Source: Aureibaculum luteum (GTDB lineage Bacteria > Bacteroidota > Bacteroidia > Flavobacteriales > Flavobacteriaceae). Taken from it: a stretch of 64,000 nt of DNA. Under the pieces are notes generated by a model. It was not told where the DNA came from. It searched no databases and was given only the letters and a program-made list of their open reading frames with translations. Numbering within the stretch: position 1 is the first letter of the stretch; every line of letters starts with the position of its first letter. The stretch covers positions 306,836 to 370,835 of the forward strand of contig NZ_QRGD01000005.1 in NCBI RefSeq assembly GCF_003449015.1, given 5' to 3'. The translations under genes were made by a program, and so were the position numbers. This document shows, one piece after another, positions 8,929 to 16,583 of the stretch.

Positions 8929-9567
8929 TTAAAGCCCTAAAACACGCTCTAAGGCACTCATATCAGTAAAAATAGGAACTTCAACACCAGCCAACATTGT
9001 TTTATTACTTTCGTTTTCAAGAGCATACACATCAAAACCACCTGCTTTTGCCGCAGTTACTCCTGGTAAACTATCTTCAATAACAACGCATTCTTCAGGT
9101 TTAAACCCCATAGTCTTTGCTGCATGTAAAAAGATATCAGGTTCAGGTTTCCAGCTGTTAATTTGGTAGCAACTAAAAATATTATCATTAAAATAATGTG
9201 ATAATTTAGTTACCTTTAAATTCAATTTTATCTTGTTTATCGGACCACTAGAAGCTACACAATAAGGAATAGTAAGCTTATCTAATAAAGTATGAACCCC
9301 TTTTATGGGTTTTAAATCGCGTTGAAATGCCTCGAAAGACAAGGCTCTATAAGTTTCCTCAAAATCTTCAGGTAATTTTCTACCCAATTTCTTTTCTACA
9401 AGGGTAAAATTATCCTTCAATGCCAATCCTGTAAATAAATCAATAGCCTTTTCTATATCAATATGATAATCAACTGTTTTTAGTAAATCAACCATAACCT
9501 GTGTAGAAATAGCTTCACTATCTACTAATACACCATCACAATCAAAAATTATACACTTATAGTTCAA
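8929..9567 (-). CDS. HAD-superfamily phosphatase, beta-phosphoglucomutase-like
   Basis: A 212-residue HAD hydrolase. Motif I is DCDGVLVDSE near residue 10 (nucleophile and acid Asp), motif II is the VASSG stretch around 108, the conserved KPEPDIFLHA Lys follows near 140, and motif IV is VIEDSLPGV near 160. A helical cap lies between motifs I and II, as in the beta-PGM/YieH/GPP group. The substrate, probably a small phosphorylated sugar, is not evident. The start is TTG at 9567, which gives the expected family N-terminus NYKCIIFDCDG. It lies 5 bp after the small membrane protein gene and downstream of bshA on the same strand. Confidence 0.88.
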   Translation of the reverse strand: MNYKCIIFDCDGVLVDSEAISTQVMVDLLKTVDYHIDIEKAIDLFTGLALKDNFTLVEKKLGRKLPEDFEETYRALSFEAFQRDLKPIKGVHTLLDKLTIPYCVASSGPINKIKLNLKVTKLSHYFNDNIFSCYQINSWKPEPDIFLHAAKTMGFKPEECVVIEDSLPGVTAAKAGGFDVYALENESNKTMLAGVEVPIFTDMSALERVLGL

Positions 9568-9572
9568 ACTTT

Positions 9573-9815
9573 TTATTTATTATTTATTAGAAATACTTTT
9601 TTACTAAAAATTGACTTCAGTTGAATCTGTTCTCCACTTTGAGTTTCAACAGATGAAATCGTTGGGCAAATTATTCTCGTCAAAAAGGCCGTAATCACAA
9701 TTAATATAATATTAGACTCAATATGAACCACAAACTTCAACACAATCCAAATTAAAGTAAAAACCAAAAGAGAAATAACTAGATTCAAAAGAACTGCCGT
9801 GGTTTGTTTATTCAT
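9573..9815 (-). CDS. small two-helix membrane protein, unknown function
   Basis: An 80-residue protein. Two hydrophobic helices (about residues 8-30 and 34-52) are followed by a polar Gln/Ser/Lys-rich tail. I recognise no family. It lies between bshA (58 bp upstream) and the HAD gene (5 bp downstream) on the same strand, so it is probably expressed with them. The codon pattern looks native. Real but uncharacterised is the most likely reading. Confidence 0.55.
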   Translation of the reverse strand: MNKQTTAVLLNLVISLLVFTLIWIVLKFVVHIESNIILIVITAFLTRIICPTISSVETQSGEQIQLKSIFSKKVFLINNK

Positions 9816-9873
9816 TATTTTTTATTTTTTTTACTAGATTCAATTTCAATAGCTATTGAAACTCATTTTCACA

Positions 9874-11007
9874 TTAACAGCAACCTTCTTTTACCATTCT
9901 ATAAACCTCTTCGTATTCAGGTAATATTTTGTCAATAGTAAATCGCTTTGCAAATTGGTACGCATTGTTTTTAAACGTTTCTAATCGTTCATCATCCGAC
10001 AAAAGATAAATAGCATTTTTTGACATAGCATCGGTATCACCAACATCACTTAAAAATCCTGTTTTCCCTTCAATATTAACCTCTGGTAATCCACCCGAAT
10101 TAGAGGAAATTACTGGTGTTTTGGCCGCCATTGCTTCTAATGCCGCCAAACCAAAACTTTCTGTTTGAGACGGTAACAAGAATAAATCTGTTAAGCATAA
10201 AATTTTTGCCAACTCTACACTATTACCTAAAAACTTAACATGATCTGCAATACCTAATTCCATAGATTTTTTTTCAGCAGCATCTCTTTCAGGTCCATCT
10301 CCAACCATCAATAATTGAGCTTTAATTTTTTGTTGCGTTTTATAAAACACATCAATAACATCAGGGATGCGTTTTACAGGTCTAAAATTACTAATATGCG
10401 TAATAATTCGTTCGTCTTTATTAGCTAGATTTCCTCTTAAACAAGGTTCATTATCTAAAGAATCATATTTTTCAAAATCGATAAAATTATAGATTACCTT
10501 TATATCTTTTTTTATATTAAATAACCGTAAGGTATCCTTTTTTAAACTTTCAGAAACTACAGTTACTGCATCAGAATTATTAATACTGAACTCTACTGCA
10601 TTTTTATAGTTAGGATGACTTCCAACTAGTGTTATATCTGTACCATGGAGGGTGGTTACAAATGGAATATGAATACCGTCCGCTTTCAACATTTGTTTTG
10701 CCATATAGGCTGCATAAGCGTGAGGTATTGCATAGTGTACATGTAAGAGCTCAATATCATGTAACTTTACCATAGCTACCAATTTACTTGAGAGAGCCAA
10801 TTCATAAGGTTGGTAATGAAACAGTGGATATTCTTCTACAAAGACTTCATGAAAGTGAATATTATTAGATAGTGCATTTAACCTAACAGGCTGATTATAC
10901 GTAATAAAATGTACTTCATGTCCTTTTTTTGCTAACGCTATACCCAATTCAGTTGCAACTACTCCACTACCACCATAAGTAGGATAACACACGATACCTA
11001 TTTTCAT
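9874..11007 (-). CDS. bshA: N-acetyl-alpha-D-glucosaminyl L-malate synthase BshA
   Basis: A GT4-family glycosyltransferase of 377 residues. It couples UDP-GlcNAc to L-malate in the first step of bacillithiol synthesis. The N-terminus KIGIVCYPTYGGSGVVATE is diagnostic for BshA, with HVHYAIPHA near residue 97, TTLHGTDITLVG near 120 and the nucleotide-sugar site SQTESFGLAALEAMA near 285. The second and third steps (bshB, bshC) are not in this window. Bacillithiol is the low-molecular-weight thiol of many Bacteroidota, which fits the OxyR, Dps, peroxiredoxin and MsrA genes nearby. It is divergent from the Nudix gene, with 97 bp between. Confidence 0.92.
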   Translation of the reverse strand: MKIGIVCYPTYGGSGVVATELGIALAKKGHEVHFITYNQPVRLNALSNNIHFHEVFVEEYPLFHYQPYELALSSKLVAMVKLHDIELLHVHYAIPHAYAAYMAKQMLKADGIHIPFVTTLHGTDITLVGSHPNYKNAVEFSINNSDAVTVVSESLKKDTLRLFNIKKDIKVIYNFIDFEKYDSLDNEPCLRGNLANKDERIITHISNFRPVKRIPDVIDVFYKTQQKIKAQLLMVGDGPERDAAEKKSMELGIADHVKFLGNSVELAKILCLTDLFLLPSQTESFGLAALEAMAAKTPVISSNSGGLPEVNIEGKTGFLSDVGDTDAMSKNAIYLLSDDERLETFKNNAYQFAKRFTIDKILPEYEEVYRMVKEGCC

Positions 11008-11066
11008 AAATAATTATTTTTTTTTAAGTCGAACTATTTTTAGAATCCTTTCAAGATAATAAATTG

Positions 11067-11074
11067 TAATTTTG
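11067..11074 (+). promoter_or_regulatory. TAnnTTTG -7 box for the Nudix gene
   Basis: TAATTTTG lies 30 bp upstream of the ATG at 11105 and matches TAnnTTTG. The -33 element is weak (T-rich stretch near 11037). Confidence 0.4.
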
Positions 11075-11104
11075 AATAAATTCTCCGTAAAACTAAAAAT
11101 TTAA

Positions 11105-11740
11105 ATGGACTTCAACTCGTTTTTAACACAAATTAATAATCTTAAAAAGCGAAGACTTGGTGGCGAGGAATCACAATTTAAAATGGCTCCTGAATTAAGA
11201 AAAGTATTTTCTTTAAACGACATCAAAAACAAAAACCCTAGAGAATCTGCCGTTATGGTATTATTCTATCCTGACGAAAACAACAACACTAGAGTTATAC
11301 TGACCTTAAGGTCTAATTATAAAGGAGTACATGCCGCTCAAATAAGTTTACCTGGAGGTAAAAAAGATAAAAGTGATAAACGTTTAGTTGACACCGCACT
11401 TCGTGAAAATGAAGAAGAAATTGGGATCGATAAAAATGACGTAATCATTTTAAGAGAAATGACCAAAACATACATACCCCCTAGTAACTTTTGGGTATAC
11501 CCATTTTTAGGCTACCTAAATAAAACACCTACTTTTTCCATTAATTATGAAGTAGAAACGCTAATTGAAGTTTTAGTGAGCGATTTAATTGATGATAAAT
11601 CTTTAAGTACAAAAAATATGACCACATCTTATATGGAAAATATAGATGTACCCTGCTTTAAATTAAATAGTTATGTGGTTTGGGGTGCTACTGCAATGAT
11701 TTTGAGTGAGATAAAAGACTTATTTAAATGTATTAATTAG
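11105..11740 (+). CDS. Nudix hydrolase, CoA-pyrophosphatase (NudL) type
   Basis: A 211-residue Nudix protein. The Nudix box starts at SLPGGKKDKSDK (about residue 80) and continues to ALRENEEEIGI, giving the Mg-binding Glu cluster. The Glu of the first half is Asp, as often seen in the CoA-pyrophosphatase branch. The arrangement of short N-terminal strand, FYPDENNNTRVILTLR and box resembles the NudL/PCD1 group that cleaves CoA to 4'-phosphopantetheine and 3',5'-ADP. Substrate assignment is by similarity only. It is followed 46 bp later by the acyltransferase gene on the same strand. Confidence 0.82.
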   Translation: MDFNSFLTQINNLKKRRLGGEESQFKMAPELRKVFSLNDIKNKNPRESAVMVLFYPDENNNTRVILTLRSNYKGVHAAQISLPGGKKDKSDKRLVDTALRENEEEIGIDKNDVIILREMTKTYIPPSNFWVYPFLGYLNKTPTFSINYEVETLIEVLVSDLIDDKSLSTKNMTTSYMENIDVPCFKLNSYVVWGATAMILSEIKDLFKCIN

Positions 11741-11752
11741 TAATATCTTTTG

Positions 11753-11760
11753 TAAATTTG
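11753..11760 (+). promoter_or_regulatory. TAnnTTTG -7 box for the PlsC-like gene
   Basis: TAAATTTG in the 46-bp gap between the Nudix and acyltransferase genes, 26 bp before the ATG. It suggests the acyltransferase has its own promoter. No clear -33 TTTG. Confidence 0.35.
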
Positions 11761-11786
11761 ATGTTTAACAACCTATTTTAACCTTA

Positions 11787-12596
11787 ATGAAATTTTATAA
11801 ACAGGACCCTTTTGGTAATGCATTATTTTTAAAAAAGTTCTTAATACGAGTACTTGGACTAATATCGCATGGGAGATATCAAGGTTTTAACAAATTAGAA
11901 ATTGAAGGCACTGATATACTAAGAAATTTACCCGGAAAAAATGTTTTATTTGTTTCAAACCATCAAACCTATTTTGCCGATGTAGCAGCAATGCTCCATG
12001 TTTTTAATGCCGCTTTAAGCGGTAGAGATGATTCTATTAAAAATGTAGGATACATTTGGCAACCTAAATTAAATATCTACTATGTTGCCGCTCTTGAAAC
12101 CATGAAATCGGGAATATTACCGAAAATATTTGCATACACAGGATCTATTTCTATTGAACGTACTTGGCGAAGTAAAGGCAAAAACGTAAATCGTCAGGTA
12201 AAAATGTCTGACATAAGCAATATAGAAAAAGCTCTAAATGATGGTTGGGTTATTACATTTCCACAAGGCACAACTACTCCATTTAAACCGATTAGAAGAG
12301 GTACAGCATTTATTATAAAAGAAGCGAAGCCTATTGTAATACCTATAGTGATTGACGGTTTTCGAAGAGCCTATGACAAAACAGGTTTACAACTAAAAAA
12401 GCGAAACATTTTACAATCCATGGTTATAAAACCTCCTATGGATATTGACTATGAAAATGATTCAATTGCAGATATTGTAGAAAAATTAGAATATGCAATT
12501 GAACAGCACCCTTCATTTTTAAAAGTACTATCACCTGAAGAATATGCAGAACAAGAAGCTCTTCTCGATAAGAAGCGAAAATTCTGGAATTCTTAG
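11787..12596 (+). CDS. PlsC-like 1-acyl-glycerol-phosphate acyltransferase
   Basis: A 269-residue member of the LPLAT/AGPAT superfamily. The catalytic HX4D motif is NHQTYFAD near residue 58, the acceptor-binding region includes FPQGTTTPFKPIRRG near residue 160, and a following IPIVIDGFRR stretch is typical of this group. It would acylate lysophosphatidic acid or a related lipid at the inner face of the membrane. No clear multi-span membrane domain is present. A second, different acyltransferase is at 53546-54676. The gene is convergent with dps across a structured 75-bp gap. Confidence 0.82.
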   Translation: MKFYKQDPFGNALFLKKFLIRVLGLISHGRYQGFNKLEIEGTDILRNLPGKNVLFVSNHQTYFADVAAMLHVFNAALSGRDDSIKNVGYIWQPKLNIYYVAALETMKSGILPKIFAYTGSISIERTWRSKGKNVNRQVKMSDISNIEKALNDGWVITFPQGTTTPFKPIRRGTAFIIKEAKPIVIPIVIDGFRRAYDKTGLQLKKRNILQSMVIKPPMDIDYENDSIADIVEKLEYAIEQHPSFLKVLSPEEYAEQEALLDKKRKFWNS

Positions 12597-12603
12597 AATT
12601 ATT

Positions 12604-12664
12604 GGGATTACTCAGTGCTTAGGTAGAGGTAGCATTTATTACCGAATAAACATTGAGTAATCCC
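12604..12664. terminator. long inverted repeat between convergent acyltransferase and dps genes
   Basis: GGGATTACTCA (12604-12614) and TGAGTAATCCC (12654-12664) are a perfect 11-bp inverted repeat with a 39-nt loop, and the loop contains a smaller GGTA...TACC pair. It sits between two convergent stop codons, so a bidirectional terminator is likely. The T-tract is poor. Confidence 0.5.
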
Positions 12665-12671
12665 TAATAAA

Positions 12672-13142
12672 TTAAGCCAACCAAGCTTTTAACATCCAAA
12701 CTGTTTTTTCTTGTTCAGAAATAAAGTCGCTCATCATGGCATTTGTTCCTTCATCATCTGCTTCTCCAGATTTATCTAATATAACACGCTCAATCTGAAT
12801 TAATTGCTTTAGTGAAGTTACTACTAAGGTTACTGCTTCTACATCTTTTGAAATATTTTTTCCTACAGGTACCTTTGAGAGTTCTGTATAATCATCAAAA
12901 GTGTGTAAGGGTGTACTTTCTAAAGTTAGAATACGTTCAGCAATTTCATCAATTTTCAATTGAGAATCATTATATAATTCTTCAAATTTCTCATGTAATT
13001 GGAAGAAATTTTTCCCTTTAATATTCCAATGCAACCCTCTTAAGTTTTGATAATATATTTGATAGTTTGCCAACAATCCATTTAATTCTGTTGCTAATTC
13101 ATTTACTTTAATTTCATCTAATCCTAATGTTGTTGTTTCCAT
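12672..13142 (-). CDS. dps: Dps/ferritin-like DNA-protection protein
   Basis: A 156-residue Dps family protein that forms a dodecamer storing iron oxidised with H2O2, protecting DNA from Fenton chemistry. The inter-subunit ferroxidase ligands are visible: LHWNIKG (His near residue 38), FQLHEKFEELYND (His near 50) and KIDEIAERI (Asp/Glu near 65). The length is typical. It is divergent from an OxyR-type regulator across 238 bp, a classic arrangement that suggests peroxide induction. A minus-strand TAAATTTG box lies at 13293-13300. Confidence 0.93.
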   Translation of the reverse strand: METTTLGLDEIKVNELATELNGLLANYQIYYQNLRGLHWNIKGKNFFQLHEKFEELYNDSQLKIDEIAERILTLESTPLHTFDDYTELSKVPVGKNISKDVEAVTLVVTSLKQLIQIERVILDKSGEADDEGTNAMMSDFISEQEKTVWMLKAWLA

Positions 13143-13292
13143 ACTATTTTAAATTTTATTTTATAATTAATTTTTGCTTTAAATGCGATTGAGTAATACA
13201 TCTAAATAACCGCTTTTAAAATATTCAAGAACATATACTTATTCTTATCATTCGCAATATGAGTTTAAATATTTTACCCTTTTAACGCAATA

Positions 13293-13300
13293 CAAATTTA
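13293..13300 (-). promoter_or_regulatory. candidate -7 box in the dps/oxyR intergenic region
   Basis: On the minus strand the sequence is TAAATTTG, 151 bp upstream of the dps ATG. The -33 position has no clear TTTG. A loosely repeated ATAG spacing at about 13338-13361 (ATAG...ATAG) could be part of an OxyR site but is not a good consensus match. Confidence 0.3.
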
Positions 13301-13380
13301 TCTTAACTTATTTAATAATTATTATAATAATGATTGATAGTTTTTATATTTTTATAGCCAAAACTTATACATCATTTTAA

Positions 13381-14319
13381 ATGACTATTACTCAACTCAC
13401 CTACGTCCTTGCTGTTGCAGAACACAAAAATTTCACATTGGCTTCCGAAAAATGTTTTGTAACTCAGCCAACCTTAAGTATGCAAATACAAAAGTTAGAA
13501 GATGAGCTAGATGTTATTATTTTCAATCGTAAAAAAAAACCAATTGAACTTACCCCAATTGGTGAGAAAATAATTGAACAGGCCAAGGTTATTGTTAATG
13601 AAAGTAATAGAATTACTGATATCGTAGATCAACAAAAAGGATTTATAGGAGGTGAATTCAAATTAGGAATAATACCTACAGTAATGCCAACATTACTTCC
13701 ATTATTTTTAAAAACATTTTTAAAAAAATACCCTAAAATTAATTTGGTTATTGAAGAATTAACAACAGAAGATATTGTTAAAAAATTATCTGACGGTCAT
13801 TTAGATGCGGGTATTGCTGCCACTCCGTTAGAAATTGCTTCTATTAAAGAACGACCACTATATTACGAGCCATTTGTAGGCTTTTTAGATAGTAATCATC
13901 GCCTTGCTAATGTAACGGAATTATCCGTTGAAGATTTAGATATTGACGATATATTATTGTTAGAAGACGGACATTGTTTTAAAGACAATATTCTTAACTT
14001 ATGCAATAGTTTGAAAAAAGAAGATCTACATCATTTTAGATTAGAAAGCGGGAGTTTTGATACTTTGATAAAATTGACAAAAGAAGGGTTAGGTATGACA
14101 CTACTACCCTATTTACAAACCCAGGACTTAAATGAAAATGATAAAAAATTGGTGAAATCTTTTAAAAACCCTACTCCTTCTAGAGAAATAAGTATTATAT
14201 ATCATAAGTCACAATTAAAAATACAATTAATTGATGCCTTAAAAGAAGTAATTGATGGTATAATTAGGGGCGTAATTGCCTTTAATGATGTTAAAATAAT
14301 AAGTCCACTTAAAAGATAA
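13381..14319 (+). CDS. oxyR: LysR-family peroxide sensor OxyR
   Basis: A 312-residue LysR-type regulator. The winged helix occupies about residues 1-60 (TLSMQIQKLEDEL recognition region) and the effector domain about 90-300. The redox cysteines are both present in LEDGHCFKDNILNLC, at residues 199 and 208, the same spacing and numbering as E. coli OxyR, whose disulfide forms on exposure to H2O2. With dps divergently placed, peroxide-responsive activation of dps and autoregulation are likely. The C-terminus overlaps a bidirectional hairpin shared with the next gene. Known family behaviour supports the role; the actual regulon is inferred. Confidence 0.9.
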   Translation: MTITQLTYVLAVAEHKNFTLASEKCFVTQPTLSMQIQKLEDELDVIIFNRKKKPIELTPIGEKIIEQAKVIVNESNRITDIVDQQKGFIGGEFKLGIIPTVMPTLLPLFLKTFLKKYPKINLVIEELTTEDIVKKLSDGHLDAGIAATPLEIASIKERPLYYEPFVGFLDSNHRLANVTELSVEDLDIDDILLLEDGHCFKDNILNLCNSLKKEDLHHFRLESGSFDTLIKLTKEGLGMTLLPYLQTQDLNENDKKLVKSFKNPTPSREISIIYHKSQLKIQLIDALKEVIDGIIRGVIAFNDVKIISPLKR

Positions 14320-14341
14320 CTAGAATCTGAGCTATCTTTTT
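14311..14341. terminator. bidirectional terminator between oxyR and the 76-aa gene
   Basis: AAAAGATA (14311-14318) pairs with TATCTTTT (14333-14340). The stem contains the oxyR TAA and the opposing gene's TAG, and each strand ends in a run of T. It serves two convergent genes. Confidence 0.6.
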
Positions 14342-14562
14342 GGATTGACAATATTCATACAAACATAAAGTTCAGGCTTATTTACCGTGTACTCTTGTAG
14401 CCAAATTTTTAATTCATCAATCTCATAGGGTAATAACCTATTTAAAGCTTTCTCTAATTCTTTACAAAATAATTCCACATTAAAACTCACCTTTTTCAAG
14501 ACCGTTTTAGTGTATTCAAAAATTGCTCTAGCCATATCGTTAATGGGTTTAATTGATATCAT
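14332..14562 (-). CDS. 76-residue conserved-looking protein, unknown
   Basis: A small, mostly helical, charged protein with no signal peptide and no membrane segment. I recognise no domain. The C-terminal half contains a WLQEYTVNKPELYVCM stretch. Its stop codon lies within a terminator hairpin shared with oxyR, and its upstream gap (14563-14680) contains a strong hairpin. Codon use looks native, so it is probably a real gene. Confidence 0.5.
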   Translation of the reverse strand: MISIKPINDMARAIFEYTKTVLKKVSFNVELFCKELEKALNRLLPYEIDELKIWLQEYTVNKPELYVCMNIVNPKR

Positions 14563-14630
14563 GAATATTCATAGAAATAAATGACATTCACTAATTCATC
14601 AACGATAAAGTTAGGCAATTATTTTATCAC

Positions 14631-14667
14631 AATGTGTTAAAATTTTTCTTAAAATTTATAACACATT
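14631..14667. repeat. strong AT-rich inverted repeat
   Basis: The left arm (14631-14646) starts AATGTGTTA and the right arm (14651-14667) ends TAACACATT. About 16 bp pair with a single bulge and a TCTT loop. It lies 14 bp after the stop of the 89-residue gene. It could end that minus-strand transcript, but no T-tract follows. Confidence 0.5.
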
Positions 14668-14680
14668 TAGTGACTATAGA

Positions 14681-14950
14681 TTACAGTTTTTCAATCTTTG
14701 CTAAAAGCGTTTCTCCTTTTGTTTGAAGTTCTGATTTTAACGCTTTAAAATGAGCTTTTTTATCATCTACATCTTTGTTGTTTACTTTTACAATCAGTTC
14801 ATCAAAAGTAGCAATAGCTTCATCTATAATTTTTTCAGCTTTATCTACATTCTTTGGATCGTCTTGTAACATTTGCCACATATAACACTCTTCAATAATA
14901 TCTGATAAAACGTAATTAATATCTTTCTTTAAGTTTTTTACACTTGCCAT
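14681..14950 (-). CDS. 89-residue helical protein, unknown (Bacteroidota type)
   Basis: An acidic, helix-rich small protein (KNLKKDINYVLSDIIEECY start, KALKSELQTKGETLLAKIEKL end) without signal or membrane segments. Similar short proteins are common and uncharacterised in Flavobacteriaceae. It is followed by a strong hairpin (14631-14667). Its neighbour upstream is the mannose-6-phosphate isomerase gene on the same strand, 62 bp away. No function can be assigned. Confidence 0.6.
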   Translation of the reverse strand: MASVKNLKKDINYVLSDIIEECYMWQMLQDDPKNVDKAEKIIDEAIATFDELIVKVNNKDVDDKKAHFKALKSELQTKGETLLAKIEKL

Positions 14951-15012
14951 AACTTTTATTTTATAATTTCTGCAAATTTAAGATAAAAACCAATAGAATT
15001 TGCGTTAAAATT

Positions 15013-15993
15013 TTATTTTATATAAACCTCTAAAACTTCAGATTTCTCTTCTGATTTAAGAACATATTGAGAAAGACAAGCCGGCATTAATACCGTCTCT
15101 CCTTTATTTAATTGAATCTCTTTGTCATCATTATAACAAATTGTTACGTTACCATCTACCGCCATATAAATTACAAATGAGTCTTTAGCTGAATTATCAA
15201 TTGAAATTTTACCTTCCAATTCAATAATATTCGTTGTAAAATACTGACAATCAACTATATTTATACTTGCATTAACTTCTGACGTGTAGTCTGATTTATA
15301 CGTGTCAATGGCGGAATAATCTATTGCGTCTAATGCCAATTCCGTATGTAACTCTCTTCCATTTCCTTGATCGTCCTTTCTATCCCAATCATAAATTCTA
15401 TAAGTAACATCACTTGTTTGTTGAATTTCAGCCAATAAAACCCCAGCACCAATAGCATGAATTCTACCTGTAGGAATAAAATAAACGTCACCTTTTTCAA
15501 CTTCATCAACATTAAGAATTTCTAGCAATGACTTATTTTCTAAATGTTTTAGATACTCTTCTTTGTTAGAATGTTTTTGAAAACCTACAATTAAATTAGC
15601 CGCTTTATCCGCTTGCATTACATACCACATCTCCGTTTTTCCAAAAGAATTATGACGTTTTTTTGCCAACGCATCATTTGGATGTAATTGTATACTTAAT
15701 GCTTCTTTAGCGTCAATAAATTTTATCAATAACGGAAAATTGTTTCCGAAATTTTTATAAACTTTTTTACCCAGTAAGGTGTCTTTATATTCATTGATAA
15801 GAAATTCTAATGATTTACCTTTATATTTACCATTAGCAACTATAGAAACATCACCTTTTACATCTGACAACTCCCAACTTTCACCAATATTTTCTTTATC
15901 AGTAACTTTATTTAGGACGCTATTTAGTTTTTTACCTCCCCAAATTCTTTCTTTTAGAATAGGCTCAAATTTTAATGGATATTGTATGCTCAT
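15013..15993 (-). CDS. manA: type I mannose-6-phosphate isomerase
   Basis: A 326-residue cupin-fold Zn enzyme that interconverts mannose 6-phosphate and fructose 6-phosphate, feeding GDP-mannose and surface glycans. Visible elements are the N-terminal ERIWGG motif (about residue 15), SIQLHPNDALAKK (Gln/His Zn ligands near 101-103), a conserved Glu in KTEMWYVM and the Zn His in PTGRIHAIGAG near 180. The short form is typical of Firmicutes and Bacteroidota ManA. It begins 2 bp after the peroxiredoxin stop on the same strand, so the two are co-transcribed. Confidence 0.9.
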   Translation of the reverse strand: MSIQYPLKFEPILKERIWGGKKLNSVLNKVTDKENIGESWELSDVKGDVSIVANGKYKGKSLEFLINEYKDTLLGKKVYKNFGNNFPLLIKFIDAKEALSIQLHPNDALAKKRHNSFGKTEMWYVMQADKAANLIVGFQKHSNKEEYLKHLENKSLLEILNVDEVEKGDVYFIPTGRIHAIGAGVLLAEIQQTSDVTYRIYDWDRKDDQGNGRELHTELALDAIDYSAIDTYKSDYTSEVNASINIVDCQYFTTNIIELEGKISIDNSAKDSFVIYMAVDGNVTICYNDDKEIQLNKGETVLMPACLSQYVLKSEEKSEVLEVYIK

Positions 15994-15995
15994 TT

Positions 15996-16529
15996 TTATA
16001 TTTCTTTAAGTTTTAATAATGCTTCTGTGATATGTTTTTCAGCTCCAAACTGACTATTAAATATATGAATTATTTTTCCTTTTTTATTTATTATATAAGT
16101 GACTCTCCCAGGAATTAAACCTAACATACTCTTTGGTACACCAAAAAGCTTTCTAATTTTATTTTCAGTATCGGCCAATAGTGTAAATGGCAATCGATAT
16201 TTTTTAGCAAATTTTTTGTGCGATTCAACGTCATCAGAACTGATACCAATTACTTTTACATTTAAATCTGTAAAAGCTTCAAACTCATCTCTAAATTTAC
16301 AGGCTTCTTTTGTACAACCTGGCGTATCGTCTTTAGGATAAAAATAAATGACCATTGCTTTTTCACCAATAAAATTGGCAACATTAACGTCATTATTATC
16401 TTGGTCTTTTAAAGTAAATATTGGAACAGAGTCTCCTACTTTCAATTTCATTTTTTGTGGATAAATGTATTGGATTACAAACAACAGCAATACAATAAAA
16501 ATGATGCCGACAATAATCTTTTTTAACAT
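15996..16529 (-). CDS. bcp: membrane-anchored Bcp/PrxQ-type peroxiredoxin
   Basis: A thiol peroxidase of 177 residues. The peroxidatic motif is DDTPGCTKEACKFRD with Cys near residues 74 and 79, the 1-4-spaced atypical 2-Cys arrangement of Bcp/PrxQ. Unusually, residues about 4-23 are a hydrophobic helix ahead of the usual family start MKLKVGDSVP at residue 27. If the first ATG is used, the enzyme is tethered to the membrane; if ATG at 16451 is used, it is a standard 151-residue soluble Bcp. It would reduce H2O2 or organic peroxides using thioredoxin. It is upstream of manA in one unit and divergent from the deaminase gene. Confidence 0.85.
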   Translation of the reverse strand: MLKKIIVGIIFIVLLLFVIQYIYPQKMKLKVGDSVPIFTLKDQDNNDVNVANFIGEKAMVIYFYPKDDTPGCTKEACKFRDEFEAFTDLNVKVIGISSDDVESHKKFAKKYRLPFTLLADTENKIRKLFGVPKSMLGLIPGRVTYIINKKGKIIHIFNSQFGAEKHITEALLKLKEI

Positions 16530-16572
16530 ATTACAAATATCGTTATTTTAAGGTAAATATTAAAATTTGTTT

Positions 16573-16580
16573 TAACTTTG
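16573..16580 (+). promoter_or_regulatory. TAnnTTTG -7 box abutting the deaminase start
   Basis: TAACTTTG ends only 3 bp before the ATG at 16584. If functional, the transcript would begin at or within a few bases of the start codon. Confidence 0.4.
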
Positions 16581-16583
16581 ATT

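Noticed and set aside
13338..13361. ATAG-spaced motif that could be an OxyR site
   Set aside because: The CTAT half-sites of the OxyR consensus are missing, so it is mentioned only as weak context.
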